Origin: Fimbriimonadaceae bacterium
Lineage (GTDB): Bacteria; Armatimonadota; UBA10988
DNA: 64,000 bases
NCBI GenBank assembly: GCA_020850355.1
Contig: JADZEX010000067.1
Coordinates: forward strand, 1-64,000
Reading direction: 5' to 3'
The translations under genes and the position numbers were made by a program. Every line of letters starts with the position of its first letter. The first letter of the stretch is position 1. The notes below the pieces were generated by a model. It did not search any database, had not been told where the DNA came from, and worked only from the letters and a program-made list of their open reading frames with translations. Positions 42,388-50,910 of this stretch are shown here, piece after piece.

Positions 42388-43233
42388 ATGACCTTCTGGC
42401 AAGCGCTGCTCCTGGGGCTGCTGCAGGGGCTGGGCGAGTTCCTGCCGATCAGCAGCTCCGGTCACCTCAAACTGGCCGAGCACTTCTTCCGGCTGCCCAA
42501 CCCGGAGTTGTTGCTGCCGTTCGATGTGCTGCTGCACTTGGGCACCCTGCTGGCGGTACTGGTCTACTTCCGGCAAGATGTGAGGGAGATGGCCGGCAGC
42601 CTGTTGGGCAGCCTGCGGCTGCTCCGCCGCGGCGGCTGGGCGGCGCTGGCGAACTACCCCAGCGCGCGGCGTAGTTGGCTGATCCTGGTCAGCCTGCTGC
42701 CGACTGGCGCCCTGGCGGTGCTGCTGCGCGACCAGGCCGACTTTCTGGCGGCTTCGCCCTACTTCGTGGCGGCGATGCTGCTGGTCACCGGCTGTCTTAA
42801 CTGGTACGCCGACCGCTGCAGCCGACAGCGCGAGGGCGGCCTCTGCGCCGATGACCTGTCGCCGCGCCAGGCGGCGCTGATCGGCACCGCGCAGGGCATC
42901 TCAGCGGTCTTCCGGGGGGTCTCGCGGAGCGGCTCGACCATCACCACCGGCCTGGCCCTGGGGCTCGACGCCACCGAGGCGCCGCGGTTCTCGTTCCTGA
43001 TGGCCATCCCGGCGGTGGCGCTGGCCGCGCTGGTCGAGGTCCCCAAGCTGTTCGGCAGTGAGGTGGTCAACCCGACTTGTATGCTCGCCGGCTTTGTCGC
43101 CGCTGCCCTGACCGGTTACGCAGCGGTGGCGGTGGTGCTGCAGGTGGCCCGCCGGCGCCGGCTGCGGTACTTCGCCTACTACACTTGGACAGTCGGCGTG
43201 CTGGCCCTGCTGCTGCTGGCGGCCGGCTTCTGA
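42388..43233 (+). CDS. uppP: Undecaprenyl-diphosphatase
   Basis: The polytopic 281-residue protein carries the two BacA/UppP signatures: LLQGLGEFLPISSSGHLKL near the N-terminus (Glu-rich motif) and GVSRSGSTITTGLALGLD (PGxSRSG-like motif, here GVSRSG). About eight membrane segments are visible. It recycles undecaprenyl diphosphate to the lipid carrier used for peptidoglycan and surface polysaccharides. Position between wecB and an LD-carboxypeptidase fits an envelope-biogenesis operon. Confidence 0.93.
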   Translation: MTFWQALLLGLLQGLGEFLPISSSGHLKLAEHFFRLPNPELLLPFDVLLHLGTLLAVLVYFRQDVREMAGSLLGSLRLLRRGGWAALANYPSARRSWLILVSLLPTGALAVLLRDQADFLAASPYFVAAMLLVTGCLNWYADRCSRQREGGLCADDLSPRQAALIGTAQGISAVFRGVSRSGSTITTGLALGLDATEAPRFSFLMAIPAVALAALVEVPKLFGSEVVNPTCMLAGFVAAALTGYAAVAVVLQVARRRRLRYFAYYTWTVGVLALLLLAAGF

Positions 43234-43243
43234 GGAGGATCCG

Positions 43244-44182
43244 ATGATGGCCTGGCGCTGGCCACTGGCGCTGCCTCCTGGCGGCACAATCGGCGTGCCG
43301 GCGCCGTCGGGACCGGTCGTGCCGGAGCAACTCGACCGCGGTGTGGCGGCGCTGCAAGCGCGCGGTTACCGTGTCAAGTTGGCGCCCAGCGTGCTGGCCA
43401 GGTGGCACTATCTGGCTGGCGACGACGCCACCCGGGCCGCCGAGCTGCAGGCGCTCTGGGCGGACCCAGAAGTCGACGCGGTCTGGTGCGCCCGCGGCGG
43501 CTACGGGCTGACCCGGCTGCTCGACCGGCTCGACTGGACGGTCTTGCAGCGGCCCCTGCCGCTGATCGGATACAGCGACATCACGGCCCTCCAGCTTGCA
43601 CTCCTGGCGCGCGTCGGGCTGATCAGCTACAGCGGGCCGATGGTCGCCTCGGGCTACGGCTACGGGCGCGCCGACGGCGTCGATCCGGAGACCTCCCGGC
43701 TGCTCTGGCCCTGGCTGGAACCGGGACCGCGCCCGACCGCCATCCGCAACCCGGACGACGAACCGCTGCAGGTCTGGCGGCCGGGCAGCGCGACGGGGCC
43801 CCTGGTCGGGGGCTGTCTGACCCTGGTGGCCAACCTGGTCGGCACGCCCTACCTGCCGTCGCTGCAGGGCGCCGTGCTGCTGCTGGAAGATGTCGACGAG
43901 CGCGACTACCGGATCGACCGCTACCTGTCGCAGCTCCGCCTGGCCGGGGTCGTCGATCAGATCAGCGGCCTGGTGCTCGGCGAGTTCACCGACTGCTTCG
44001 ACGACGACAGCGCGCCGTTGCGTGAGATCGTTACGCAGTGGCTCGGCGACCGTGACATTCCGGTGCTGGCTGGCCTCCGCTACGGGCACCTGGCGCGCCG
44101 TTGCACGGTCCCGCTGGGCGCTGCCGTACGGGTCAACACGGCCCCGGCCGCGATCACTTTGGAGGCTGCGCCAGGCCCTTGA
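43244..44182 (+). CDS. LD-carboxypeptidase (peptidase S66)
   Basis: The 312-residue protein has the S66 layout: PPGGTIGVPAPSGPVVPEQL, CARGGYGLTRLLDRLDW, the nucleophile Ser in LIGYSDITALQLAL, the Glu in LLLEDVDERDYRIDRYLSQL and the His in LRYGHLARRCTVPLG. Such enzymes trim the terminal D-alanine from L,D-linked muropeptide tetrapeptides during peptidoglycan recycling. It lacks a signal peptide and is cytoplasmic. It follows uppP by ten bases; its TGA stop lies in the -35 box of the next promoter. Confidence 0.9.
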   Translation: MMAWRWPLALPPGGTIGVPAPSGPVVPEQLDRGVAALQARGYRVKLAPSVLARWHYLAGDDATRAAELQALWADPEVDAVWCARGGYGLTRLLDRLDWTVLQRPLPLIGYSDITALQLALLARVGLISYSGPMVASGYGYGRADGVDPETSRLLWPWLEPGPRPTAIRNPDDEPLQVWRPGSATGPLVGGCLTLVANLVGTPYLPSLQGAVLLLEDVDERDYRIDRYLSQLRLAGVVDQISGLVLGEFTDCFDDDSAPLREIVTQWLGDRDIPVLAGLRYGHLARRCTVPLGAAVRVNTAPAAITLEAAPGP

Positions 44183-44207
44183 CGACGGCGCGGCATCGTG
44201 GTACGTT
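44179..44207 (+). promoter_or_regulatory. Sigma-70 promoter with -35 box over the preceding stop codon
   Basis: TTGACG (44179-44184), 17 bases, TACGTT (44202-44207). The TGA at 44180-44182 is the stop codon of the LD-carboxypeptidase gene. A GGGAGG ribosome site precedes the next ATG at 44252. Confidence 0.5.
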
Positions 44208-44251
44208 CGCCCGCCGCGGCCCCCCGCGGGGGCGGTGGGAGGTGAGCAGAC

Positions 44252-45247
44252 ATGGCACGACCCGTTACCCTCTTCGTCGGTCAGTGGGCCGACCTCGACA
44301 GCGAGACGATGTTCGCCAAGGCCAGGTCGTTCGGCTACGACGGCGTCGAGCTGGCCTGTTGGGGCGACTTCTTCGACGTGCGGCAAGCCGCCGCCGACCA
44401 GGCCTATTGCGATGCCCGCTGGGCGCTGCTCAAGAAGCACGGCCTGAGCTGCTATGCCATCAGCAATCACCTCGCCGGTCAGGCGGTCTGCGACCCGATC
44501 GACGAGCGGCACCAGCAGATTCTGCCGCCGCACGTCTGGGGCGACGGCGATCCCGAGGGCGTCCGCCAGCGGGCCGCCGAGGAGATGATCACCACCGCGC
44601 GAGCCGCTGCGAAGTTCGGTGTGAAGGTCGTCAACGGCTTCACCGGCAGCAGCATCTGGCACAAGCTGTACTTCTTCCCGCCCACCTCCGCCGCCGATGT
44701 CGAGGCCGGGATGCGCGACTTTGCGGCGCGCTGGAAGCCAATCCTGGATGTCTTCCAGGAGCTCGGTGTGAAGTTCGCCCTGGAAGTCCATCCGACCGAG
44801 ATCGCCTACGATTTGTGGTCGACCCAGATGGCGCTCGAAGCGATCGACTACCACCCGGCCTTCGGGTTCAACTTCGACCCGTCCCACCTGCGCTGGCAAC
44901 TGGTTGATCCAGTCAAGTTCATCAACCGCTTCGGGGACCGGATCTTCCACGTCCACATCAAGGACGCCATTGTGACGCTCGATGGCGAGAGCGGGATTCT
45001 GGCCAGCCACCTGCAGTTCGGCGACCATCGCCGCGGCTGGGACTTCCGGTCGCCGGGGCGTGGCGACATCAACTTCGAGGAGATCATCCGGGCGCTCAAC
45101 CGCATCAACTACCAGGGGCCGCTGAGCGTGGAGTGGGAAGACTCCGGCATGGACCGCGAGCACGGCGCGCGCGAAGCTGCCGAGTTCGTCAAGAAGCTCG
45201 ACTTCGCGCCGTCGGCGATCGCCTTCGACGGGCAGTTCGACCGCTAG
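44252..45247 (+). CDS. Sugar phosphate isomerase/epimerase-like TIM-barrel protein
   Basis: The 331-residue product is an AP-endonuclease-2/xylose-isomerase-like barrel. Metal-ligand candidates lie at the usual strand ends: Glu in [13 protein letters not shown], Asp and His in [13 protein letters not shown], His in [11 protein letters not shown] and Glu in [11 protein letters not shown]. The N-terminus ([16 protein letters not shown]) and [15 protein letters not shown] are usual for the sugar phosphate isomerase/epimerase family of heterotrophs. The exact sugar is unknown. It has its own promoter and a strong terminator, so it is a single-gene unit. Confidence 0.85.
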   Translation: MARPVTLFVGQWADLDSETMFAKARSFGYDGVELACWGDFFDVRQAAADQAYCDARWALLKKHGLSCYAISNHLAGQAVCDPIDERHQQILPPHVWGDGDPEGVRQRAAEEMITTARAAAKFGVKVVNGFTGSSIWHKLYFFPPTSAADVEAGMRDFAARWKPILDVFQELGVKFALEVHPTEIAYDLWSTQMALEAIDYHPAFGFNFDPSHLRWQLVDPVKFINRFGDRIFHVHIKDAIVTLDGESGILASHLQFGDHRRGWDFRSPGRGDINFEEIIRALNRINYQGPLSVEWEDSGMDREHGAREAAEFVKKLDFAPSAIAFDGQFDR

Positions 45248-45266
45248 GGTCGACCCGCAGGTTGCT

Positions 45267-45305
45267 CCACCGGCGCCGGCCCTGGCTCGGCGCCGGTGGC
45301 CATTT
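45267..45305 (+). terminator. Rho-independent terminator
   Basis: A perfect 11-bp stem (CCACCGGCGCC / GGCGCCGGTGG) with an 11-base loop lies 20 bases after the stop codon and is followed by CCATTTTGG, a short T-run. Confidence 0.85.
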
Positions 45306-45318
45306 TGGGGAGACGCGG

Positions 45319-46095
45319 ATGCGTGACACCATCCTCTCCGAGCTGACTGCCCTCGCCACCGCCGAGGGCGTGCGGCTGCTCTACGCCGTCGAGTCCGGCA
45401 GCCGCGCCTGGGGCTTTGCGTCGACCGACAGCGACTGGGACGTGCGGTTCCTGTACGTCCGGCCGACCGAGTGGTACCTGACGGTCGACCTCGACGAGCG
45501 GCGCGACGTGCTGGAGCGGCCGATCAGCGGGGACCTGGACCTCAACGGCTGGGACTTCCGGAAGGCCCTGCGGCTGCTCCGGAAGTCCAACCCGGTGCTG
45601 CTGGAGTGGTTGCACTCGCCGTTGGTCTACCACGCCAGCGAGCCGCTGCTGACCCGTCTGCGCGCCGTTGCGGCGACCTGCTTCGCGCCGTCGGCCGGGC
45701 TCTACCACTACCTGCACATGGCCGAAGGCAACTTCCGCGAGTACCTCCGCGGCGAGACGGTGCGGCTCAAGAAGTACCTCTACGTGATCCGCCCGCTGCT
45801 GGCGATGCGCTGGATCGAGCGCCACGCCACGCCGCCGCCGGTGCTCTTCGAGGCTCTGCTGGCCGACGACCCGGAGCCGGCCGGGAGTCCCTTCCGGCAG
45901 GCCCTGGCCGAGCTGCTGGAGCGCAAGATGGCCGGCGGCGAGCTGCTCGGCGGCCCGGCGGTGCCTCCGCTGCACGACTTCATCACCCGCGAACTCGAGC
46001 GCTGTCGCGCTCAACGGCCCAGCGCCCCCGGCACCGGACCGCGGGTCGAGGCGCTCAACGAGCTGTTCCGCGACGTGCTGGCGGGTCACCTCTGA
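45319..46095 (+). CDS. Predicted nucleotidyltransferase (RlaP/YcgL-like, pfam10127 type)
   Basis: The ATG at 45319 opens a polymerase-beta-like nucleotidyltransferase domain: LYAVESGSRAWGFASTDSDW followed by DVRFLY, with the GS motif and the two Asp metal ligands. Further family phrases are SGDLDLNGWDFRKALRLLRK, NPVLLEWLHSPLVY, VRLKKYLYVIRPLLAMRWIE. The family includes RNA-repair-associated nucleotidyltransferases, but no RNA ligase lies nearby, so its substrate is open. The 258 residues are normal. It sits alone between a terminator and a convergent ABC transporter operon. Confidence 0.85.
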   Translation: MRDTILSELTALATAEGVRLLYAVESGSRAWGFASTDSDWDVRFLYVRPTEWYLTVDLDERRDVLERPISGDLDLNGWDFRKALRLLRKSNPVLLEWLHSPLVYHASEPLLTRLRAVAATCFAPSAGLYHYLHMAEGNFREYLRGETVRLKKYLYVIRPLLAMRWIERHATPPPVLFEALLADDPEPAGSPFRQALAELLERKMAGGELLGGPAVPPLHDFITRELERCRAQRPSAPGTGPRVEALNELFRDVLAGHL

Positions 46096-46123
46096 GCAGC
46101 CAGCCAGCACACTCCGGCGGCAC

Positions 46124-46948
46124 TCAACCGTCGCGCTTCAGCCGCCCGGTTCGGCGGGCGTAACGTTCGGCTTTGCCGAATAGCCAGACCCCGAGCGGCA
46201 TCAGCAGCATGCCCAGCAGCAGCAACGCCAGGATGCAGGGCCAGAGCTGCCGCAGCGGCGCGCCATCCAAGAGCGCTGCGCGCATGCCCTGTAGGACGTA
46301 GGTGGCTGGCGAGAACTGACTCAGCCAGCAGAGCGCCCGCGGCAGCACGTCGACGGGGTAGTAGACGCCGGAGATCACCAGCAGCAGCGACTGGATCACC
46401 TGAACCACCTGCACGCCCTTCTCGGGATAGAGCAGCGGCAGCACGGCGCCCACCATGCCGAGAGCACTGAACGACAGACTGGCGGCCAGCAGCACGCCGG
46501 CCGCTCCGAGGAGGTTAGCGCCGCTGAGGTCGAGGTGGAAGCAGGCCGCTACCGCCGCCAGAATCACCGCGGTCTGCAGAAAGCCGTAGAGCAGCGAGAA
46601 CAGCGTCGTGCCGACCAGGTGCGTGAAGCGTGAGATCGGCGCCATCAAGGTGTACTCGATGGTGCCCTCCCAGCGCTCCCACTGAATCGTCTCGCTGACC
46701 AGCGTGAAGACCACGCTCAGGTAGCCCCAGACCAGGGTACCGGTCAGCAGATAGAGAATCAGGTGCTGCGTGTCGACCCGCTGCCCGGAGATGCGCTCCA
46801 TGCCGGCCCCGATGAAGGTCACCGACAAGGCATTGGCGATGCTGTAGATCAGCCAGACGACCTCCCAGCCCCAGTACCGCTTGACGAGGTGTACATTCCG
46901 CTCGACGAAGGCGTAGGCCGCCCGCGTTTCATGGCGCCAAGACCACAT
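46124..46948 (-). CDS. ABC-2 type transporter permease
   Basis: The ATG at 46948 has GGAG eight bases upstream; a GTG lies one codon earlier. Six membrane segments are visible in the 274 residues, with the ABC-2 landmarks VWLIYSIANALSVTFIGAGM, FTLVSETIQWERWEGTIEYT and YPVDVLPRALCWLSQFSPAT. It should form the channel of an exporter for a drug, lipid or polysaccharide with the ATPase encoded upstream, which it overlaps by 20 bases. The basic C-terminus (AERYARRTGRLKRDG) faces the cytoplasm. Confidence 0.9.
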   Translation of the reverse strand: MWSWRHETRAAYAFVERNVHLVKRYWGWEVVWLIYSIANALSVTFIGAGMERISGQRVDTQHLILYLLTGTLVWGYLSVVFTLVSETIQWERWEGTIEYTLMAPISRFTHLVGTTLFSLLYGFLQTAVILAAVAACFHLDLSGANLLGAAGVLLAASLSFSALGMVGAVLPLLYPEKGVQVVQVIQSLLLVISGVYYPVDVLPRALCWLSQFSPATYVLQGMRAALLDGAPLRQLWPCILALLLLGMLLMPLGVWLFGKAERYARRTGRLKRDG

Positions 46949-47837
46949 CACTGCTCTCCACGGCGTCCTCGGACGCCGCCTCGTCGGCGCTCTGCAGGCT
47001 GTGGCCAGTGAGCGCCAGGAAGACGTCTTCCAGGGTCGGCGGCGACCCGCCAGTGGTGCTGGCGACCCGCTGCTTCAGTTCGGCCGGGGTGCCCTCCGCC
47101 ACGATGCGGCCAGCGTCGATGATGGCCACCCGATCACACAGGGCGTCCGCCTCGAGCATGTCGTGGGTGGTCAGAATCACCGTCGCGTGGTGGTCGCGCC
47201 GGAGCGCCTCGACCAGTCCCTGCACCTCGCGCTTGGAGCGCGGATCCAGGCCGGTCGTGGGCTCATCCAGCAGCAGCAGCACCGGCGCCGTGAGGAGTGC
47301 TCGGGCGATGGCCACCTTCTGTTGCATACCGCGCGACATCTGCTCCATCGGCTGCCACAGACTCGCCTCGCGCAGGCCCAGCCGCCGCAAGATGCCGAGC
47401 GCCTCCTGCCGCGCCCGGTTGGCCGGCAAGCCGTACAGCCGGGCGCCGAAGAGCAGGTTCTCCAGCGGCGACAGCTTCTTGAAGAACGACGCTTCGACCG
47501 AGACCCGGTTGATCAGCCGCCGGATCTCCAGTTCGTGCCGCGCCAGATCCAGCCCGAGCACCTCGACGCTGCCGCTGTCGGGCAAGACCAGCGTGGCGAT
47601 CACGCGGATTAGGGTGGACTTACCCGAGCCGTTGGGCCCCAGCACGCCGAAGATCTCGCCGCGCCGGACCTGCAGACTGACCTTGTCGAGTGCGCACACC
47701 GGCCCGCTGCGGCCCTCGGCGGTGTCATGGCGGACGCCGTCCTGGACCGGCGCGTTCGCCTGCCACGGCCAGCGGAACGGCCGGAAGGTCTTGCTGACGG
47801 CGGCGACCCGCAACGCCCAGGTGGTGGGTTCAGACAT
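46929..47837 (-). CDS. ABC transporter ATP-binding protein of the ABC-2 exporter class
   Basis: I choose ATG 47837; longer in-frame starts add 28 residues without homology. Walker A is GVLGPNGSGKSTLIRV, Walker B VLLLLDEPTTGLDP, and the signature is QMSRGMQQKVAIARAL, where LSGGQ is replaced by MSRGM, as seen in a DrrA/NatA-like subgroup. A 35-residue insertion (FRWPWQANAPVQDGVRHD) lies before the core beta strand, unusual for the family. The gene overlaps its permease. A 328-base leader without another long gene lies upstream, holding a 21-codon ORF (separate entry). Confidence 0.92.
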   Translation of the reverse strand: MSEPTTWALRVAAVSKTFRPFRWPWQANAPVQDGVRHDTAEGRSGPVCALDKVSLQVRRGEIFGVLGPNGSGKSTLIRVIATLVLPDSGSVEVLGLDLARHELEIRRLINRVSVEASFFKKLSPLENLLFGARLYGLPANRARQEALGILRRLGLREASLWQPMEQMSRGMQQKVAIARALLTAPVLLLLDEPTTGLDPRSKREVQGLVEALRRDHHATVILTTHDMLEADALCDRVAIIDAGRIVAEGTPAELKQRVASTTGGSPPTLEDVFLALTGHSLQSADEAASEDAVESSDVVLAP

Positions 47838-47975
47838 TGCTCTTCCCGTACGCGGAAGCCCAGTCCAAGAGACCTGGGGAGGTGTTCCGCGACCAGGGAG
47901 CGAGCCATCAGACAGCCACATCCAGCCGCGGAGTCCGGTGAAGCACGAACCCGCGGGTGATCGGCAACGGAGGAC

Positions 47976-48041
47976 CTACAGGTGGTCGAGCAGGCAGATC
48001 ACGAGGGCACGTACCGCGTGCGCGTGTTTTGAAAACACCAT
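47976..48041 (-). CDS. Candidate 21-residue leader peptide ORF upstream of the ABC transporter
   Basis: In the 328-base stretch before the ABC ATPase, an ATG at 48041 is preceded by a strong AAAGGAG ten bases away and reads 21 codons to a TAG. The peptide begins MVFSKHAHAVRALV and ends ICLLDHL: basic N-terminal half, hydrophobic C-terminal half. Its first codons contain a short palindrome (GTGTTT, TGA, AAACAC). It could be a translated leader that controls the transporter, or a small protein. The rest of the stretch shows no other gene. Confidence 0.4.
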   Translation of the reverse strand: MVFSKHAHAVRALVICLLDHL

Positions 48042-48066
48042 GTTCCGCCAGCTCCTTTCCGAGAGT

Positions 48067-48101
48067 GACCGTAGCCTAGCACGGTCGGTCAAGACTAGCA
48101 A
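48067..48101 (-). promoter_or_regulatory. Candidate promoter and overlapping inverted repeat before the ABC transporter leader
   Basis: Minus strand: TTGCTA (48101-48096), 17 bases, TAGGCT (48078-48073). An inverted repeat GACCGT (48067-48072) and ACGGTC (48081-48086) brackets the -10 box and could bind a regulator. Both boxes are only partial matches to consensus. Confidence 0.3.
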
Positions 48102-48164
48102 GCGGTGGGCGATACTCTAACCGAAGGGCCTGTCGACCGCAGGCCCGGCCAGGGCGGGAGGCCG

Positions 48165-49283
48165 ATGTCCGACCTGAACTCACCGCTGGTCGTCCACCTC
48201 GTCCACTCCCTGGGGTGGGGTGGCCTGGAACGGGTCGTGCTCGACCTCTGTCGCTCGACGGCGGCGCTGGGTTGGCGGTCGGCGGTCGTCAGTCTGAGCA
48301 ACGACATCCCCCGGCAGGCGCAGTTCGCGGCCTTTGGGGTGCCGGTGGAGGTGGTGCCACAGCGCGGCCTGGATGCCAGCCTGCCGTGGCGGCTGGCGAC
48401 GCGACTGCGAGCGCTGGGTGCCGCCGTGGTCCAGGCGCACAACTTCGGGCGGTACTTCTACGGCGGTCCGGCGGCGCGGCTGGCCGGGCTGGCCAGCCTC
48501 TACACCGAGCACAGCAACACGCTGCCGCACGAGCGGGCGTTGCTGTTGGCCCAGCCGCTGCTGTCGCGGTTGGCCGGGCGGGTGGTGGCGGTCAGCGAGA
48601 CGGTCCGCAGCACGCTGATCGCGGCCCACGGCCTGGCGCCGGAGCGCGTGCGGACGATCCCCAACGGCATCGACACAGCGGTCTACGCCTCGGGTCAGGG
48701 CCCGACCTGGCGACAGCGCCACGGCCTGGCCGCGGCCACCCCGCTGGTGGTCCACGTCGGTCGGCTGGTGGCGGTCAAGAACCAGGCGCTGCTGCTGCAG
48801 GCCTTCGCGCGGCTCCACGGCGATCCGCCGCCGGTGCTGCTGATGGCCGGCGACGGCGAGCTGCGCGGCGCGCTGCAACGGCTATCCGGCGAGTTGGGGA
48901 TTGCCGACCGGGTGCGCTGGCTGGGCGTCTGTGACGACGTGGCCGACGTCCTGGCGGCGGGCGATCTGTTCGCCCTGAGCAGCACCAGCGAGGGGCTGCC
49001 GCTGGCCATCTTGGAGGCCTTCGCCGCCGGGCGGCCGGTGGTCGCGACGGCTGGCGCCGGCAAGGACCTGGTCACCGCGGCGACCGGGTTGCTGACGCCA
49101 ACCGGCGCTGTGGAACCGTTCGCGGCCGCCCTGCAGCAGCTCTTGGACGATCCCCAGCGGCGTCGGGAGATGGGCCAGCAGGCCGCCCAGACGGCGGCGC
49201 GGCGGTACTCGCTACGGGCGATGGCGACCGCCTACGCCGCCGTCTACGAGGACTTGCTCAGAGCTTCTCGAGACACCAGGTGA
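48165..49283 (+). CDS. Glycosyltransferase family 4 protein
   Basis: The 372-residue GT-B enzyme starts VVHLVHSLGWGGLERVVLDL. It has SLYTEHSNTLPHERAL, AVSETVRSTLIAAHGLAPER, IPNGID, VVHVGRLVAVKNQALLLQAF and the nucleotide-sugar site LSSTSEGLPLAILEAFAAGRP with its ExxxxxxxE Glu pair. It should transfer a sugar from a nucleotide donor onto a surface polysaccharide or lipid. The 5' leader holds a small hairpin (GGGCCTG, CAGGCCC at 48126-48146). Its last 26 bases overlap the end of the convergent hydrolase gene. Confidence 0.9.
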   Translation: MSDLNSPLVVHLVHSLGWGGLERVVLDLCRSTAALGWRSAVVSLSNDIPRQAQFAAFGVPVEVVPQRGLDASLPWRLATRLRALGAAVVQAHNFGRYFYGGPAARLAGLASLYTEHSNTLPHERALLLAQPLLSRLAGRVVAVSETVRSTLIAAHGLAPERVRTIPNGIDTAVYASGQGPTWRQRHGLAAATPLVVHVGRLVAVKNQALLLQAFARLHGDPPPVLLMAGDGELRGALQRLSGELGIADRVRWLGVCDDVADVLAAGDLFALSSTSEGLPLAILEAFAAGRPVVATAGAGKDLVTAATGLLTPTGAVEPFAAALQQLLDDPQRRREMGQQAAQTAARRYSLRAMATAYAAVYEDLLRASRDTR

Positions 49284-50202
49284 GCAGCTTCTGGGCCACT
49301 TCCTCGCCGGGCAGTTGATGACCCGACGGCAGCCAGATCTTCTCCAACGGTTCGCCCACCGCCGCGGCGTGCAAGGTGTCGGCGCAGCGCTTCGGGATGA
49401 TCTCGTCGTTCGTCGCGTTCATCAAGAGGATCGGCCGCTTGCCGAGGCGCGACGCGAAGTTGACCGGGTCGATCGGATCGAGCAGCGGGCGCAGCGTCTC
49501 CCAGTCGGTGTTCGGGTTGGCGTCGCGGACGGCCTTCACGAAAGGTGCCGGGGACTCGCGCAGCAAGCTGATCCAGTCGCCGCCGCCGACGGCCAGCATG
49601 GCGGTCTTGATCTTCGGTTCGAGGGCCGTCAGGATGGTGCCCTGCATCGCACCCATGCTCATCCCCGCGACGCCGACGCGCGTGGCATCGAGTTCTGGGC
49701 GCGTCGCCAGGTAATCCATCGCCACGCGGTAGTCGATCACGGTCTGCGTGAAGACGGCCTGCAACGCCTGCGGGTCACCCACGACGTTCTTGCCTTCGAC
49801 TCGTCGCGTCCCATGGTATTGCGCGTCGAGCGCCAGGATGGCCATTTCGACGCCAAACATCGCGAGCATCGGGGCTGCCTGCACGAAGTCGTCTTTGCTG
49901 CCGCCGAGGCCGTGCAGCGCCAGCAGCACGGGGAGCTTCTTCTGGCTCGGCGGGATCATCAGGTAGCCGCTGACCTTCTGGTCCTTGGCGCTGTAGAACT
50001 CGATGCTGTCGACCTTCGTGCCGCCCTCGTTGGTAGTGCGGAGGACTTCCACCATCGCGGGTGTGTCGGGTTTCTCGTACAGCGCGGCGTACTTGGCGTA
50101 GGTGGCGTCGTCGCACGGCTGGCGCAGCTCGGCTTGCCCCAAGGCGACCTGCGCGGCAAACAGCAGCAGCCAGCCGGCACGGGCGACGGTAGCTCGGTGC
50201 AT
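49258..50202 (-). CDS. Secreted alpha/beta hydrolase (dienelactone hydrolase/acetyl-xylan-esterase-like)
   Basis: The ATG at 50202 starts a signal peptide (MHRATVARAGWLLLFAAQVALG). The mature domain is an alpha/beta hydrolase: PVLLALHGLGGSKDDFVQ (oxyanion region), the nucleophile elbow GVAGMSMGAMQG, the acid Asp in MNATNDEIIP and the catalytic His in LPSGHQLPGE. The 314 residues fit single-domain esterases. Exported location suggests deacylation of polysaccharide side groups or similar esters. Earlier in-frame starts would extend into the promoter region of the divergent sigma factor gene. Confidence 0.85.
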   Translation of the reverse strand: MHRATVARAGWLLLFAAQVALGQAELRQPCDDATYAKYAALYEKPDTPAMVEVLRTTNEGGTKVDSIEFYSAKDQKVSGYLMIPPSQKKLPVLLALHGLGGSKDDFVQAAPMLAMFGVEMAILALDAQYHGTRRVEGKNVVGDPQALQAVFTQTVIDYRVAMDYLATRPELDATRVGVAGMSMGAMQGTILTALEPKIKTAMLAVGGGDWISLLRESPAPFVKAVRDANPNTDWETLRPLLDPIDPVNFASRLGKRPILLMNATNDEIIPKRCADTLHAAAVGEPLEKIWLPSGHQLPGEEVAQKLLTWCLEKL

Positions 50203-50334
50203 CTCAATCTCCCCGGAGACAAAGCGTCGGACACGTAGGATGATAACGCGTCCGGCGGCCGGGAGTTTCAGGATCCGCGGTGGTTTTGAAGAAGTCGCCG
50301 CGGTGGGGCGTTCGAACAGGGTGACAGGGCCCGT

Positions 50335-50910
50335 ATGAGTGACCCGACGAGGTCCGAGGATCTGGCGTTGGTGCGGCGGGTGCAGCGCGGCGACGCGGCC
50401 GCGCTGGACCTGTTGGTGGAGCGCTATCACGGCCCGCTGAGCCAGTTTCTGGAGCGGCTACTGGGCGACGCCGAGACGGCGCGCGAGGTGACTCAGGAGA
50501 CCTTCTTGCGGATGATGGGCGCGGTGGCGCGGTACCAGCCGCGAGCCAAGTTCAGCACCTGGCTCTACACGATCGCCACCAACCTGGCGCGCGATGAGCT
50601 GCGGCGCCGGCAGACGCGGGCGTCGCGGGCGACCGAGCTGGATGACGCCGACCGCGAGCCGCTGGCCGAGCCGCCGACGCCGTTGGCCGAGGCCGCGCTG
50701 GCGCAGCTCGAGCGAGACGACATCCGGCGGGCCCTGCGGTCGCTCTCGGCGGACCACCGCGAGGCGGTCGTGCTGCACTACTACCAGGGCCTCAGCTACA
50801 AAGAGATCGCGTCGGTCTGCGGCTGCACGGTGGGCACCGTCGGTTCGCGGATTCACTATGCCGTGCGCCACCTGCGGCGGCATCTCGGGGTGCAGGAGCA
50901 AGCTGAATGA
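50335..50910 (+). CDS. ECF-type RNA polymerase sigma factor
   Basis: The 191 residues contain region 2 (LVRRVQRGDAAALDLLVERY, TQETFLRMMGAVARYQPRAK, FSTWLYTIATNLARDELRRR) and region 4 (LRSLSADHREAVVLHYYQGL, SYKEIASVCGCTVGTVGSRI), separated by an acidic linker. Such factors direct polymerase to stress or envelope genes. The stop overlaps the next start by four bases (ATGA), coupling it to a membrane protein that is probably its anti-sigma factor. Confidence 0.93.
   Translation: MSDPTRSEDLALVRRVQRGDAAALDLLVERYHGPLSQFLERLLGDAETAREVTQETFLRMMGAVARYQPRAKFSTWLYTIATNLARDELRRRQTRASRATELDDADREPLAEPPTPLAEAALAQLERDDIRRALRSLSADHREAVVLHYYQGLSYKEIASVCGCTVGTVGSRIHYAVRHLRRHLGVQEQAE

Noticed and set aside
47842-47975. 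A tRNA-like stretch (GGGTTCGTGC) upstream of the ABC ATPase
   Set aside because: No acceptor stem, anticodon arm or CCA-compatible ends can be folded around it.
47008-48120. A 370-codon plus-strand frame opposite the ABC ATPase
   Set aside because: Ser/Arg-rich shadow of the ABC ATPase, whose Walker and signature motifs are on the minus strand.
50240-50245. TATCAT on the minus strand as promoter of the exported hydrolase
   Set aside because: The -10 match is good, but no -35 box stands at 16-18 bases; not strong enough to list as a feature.
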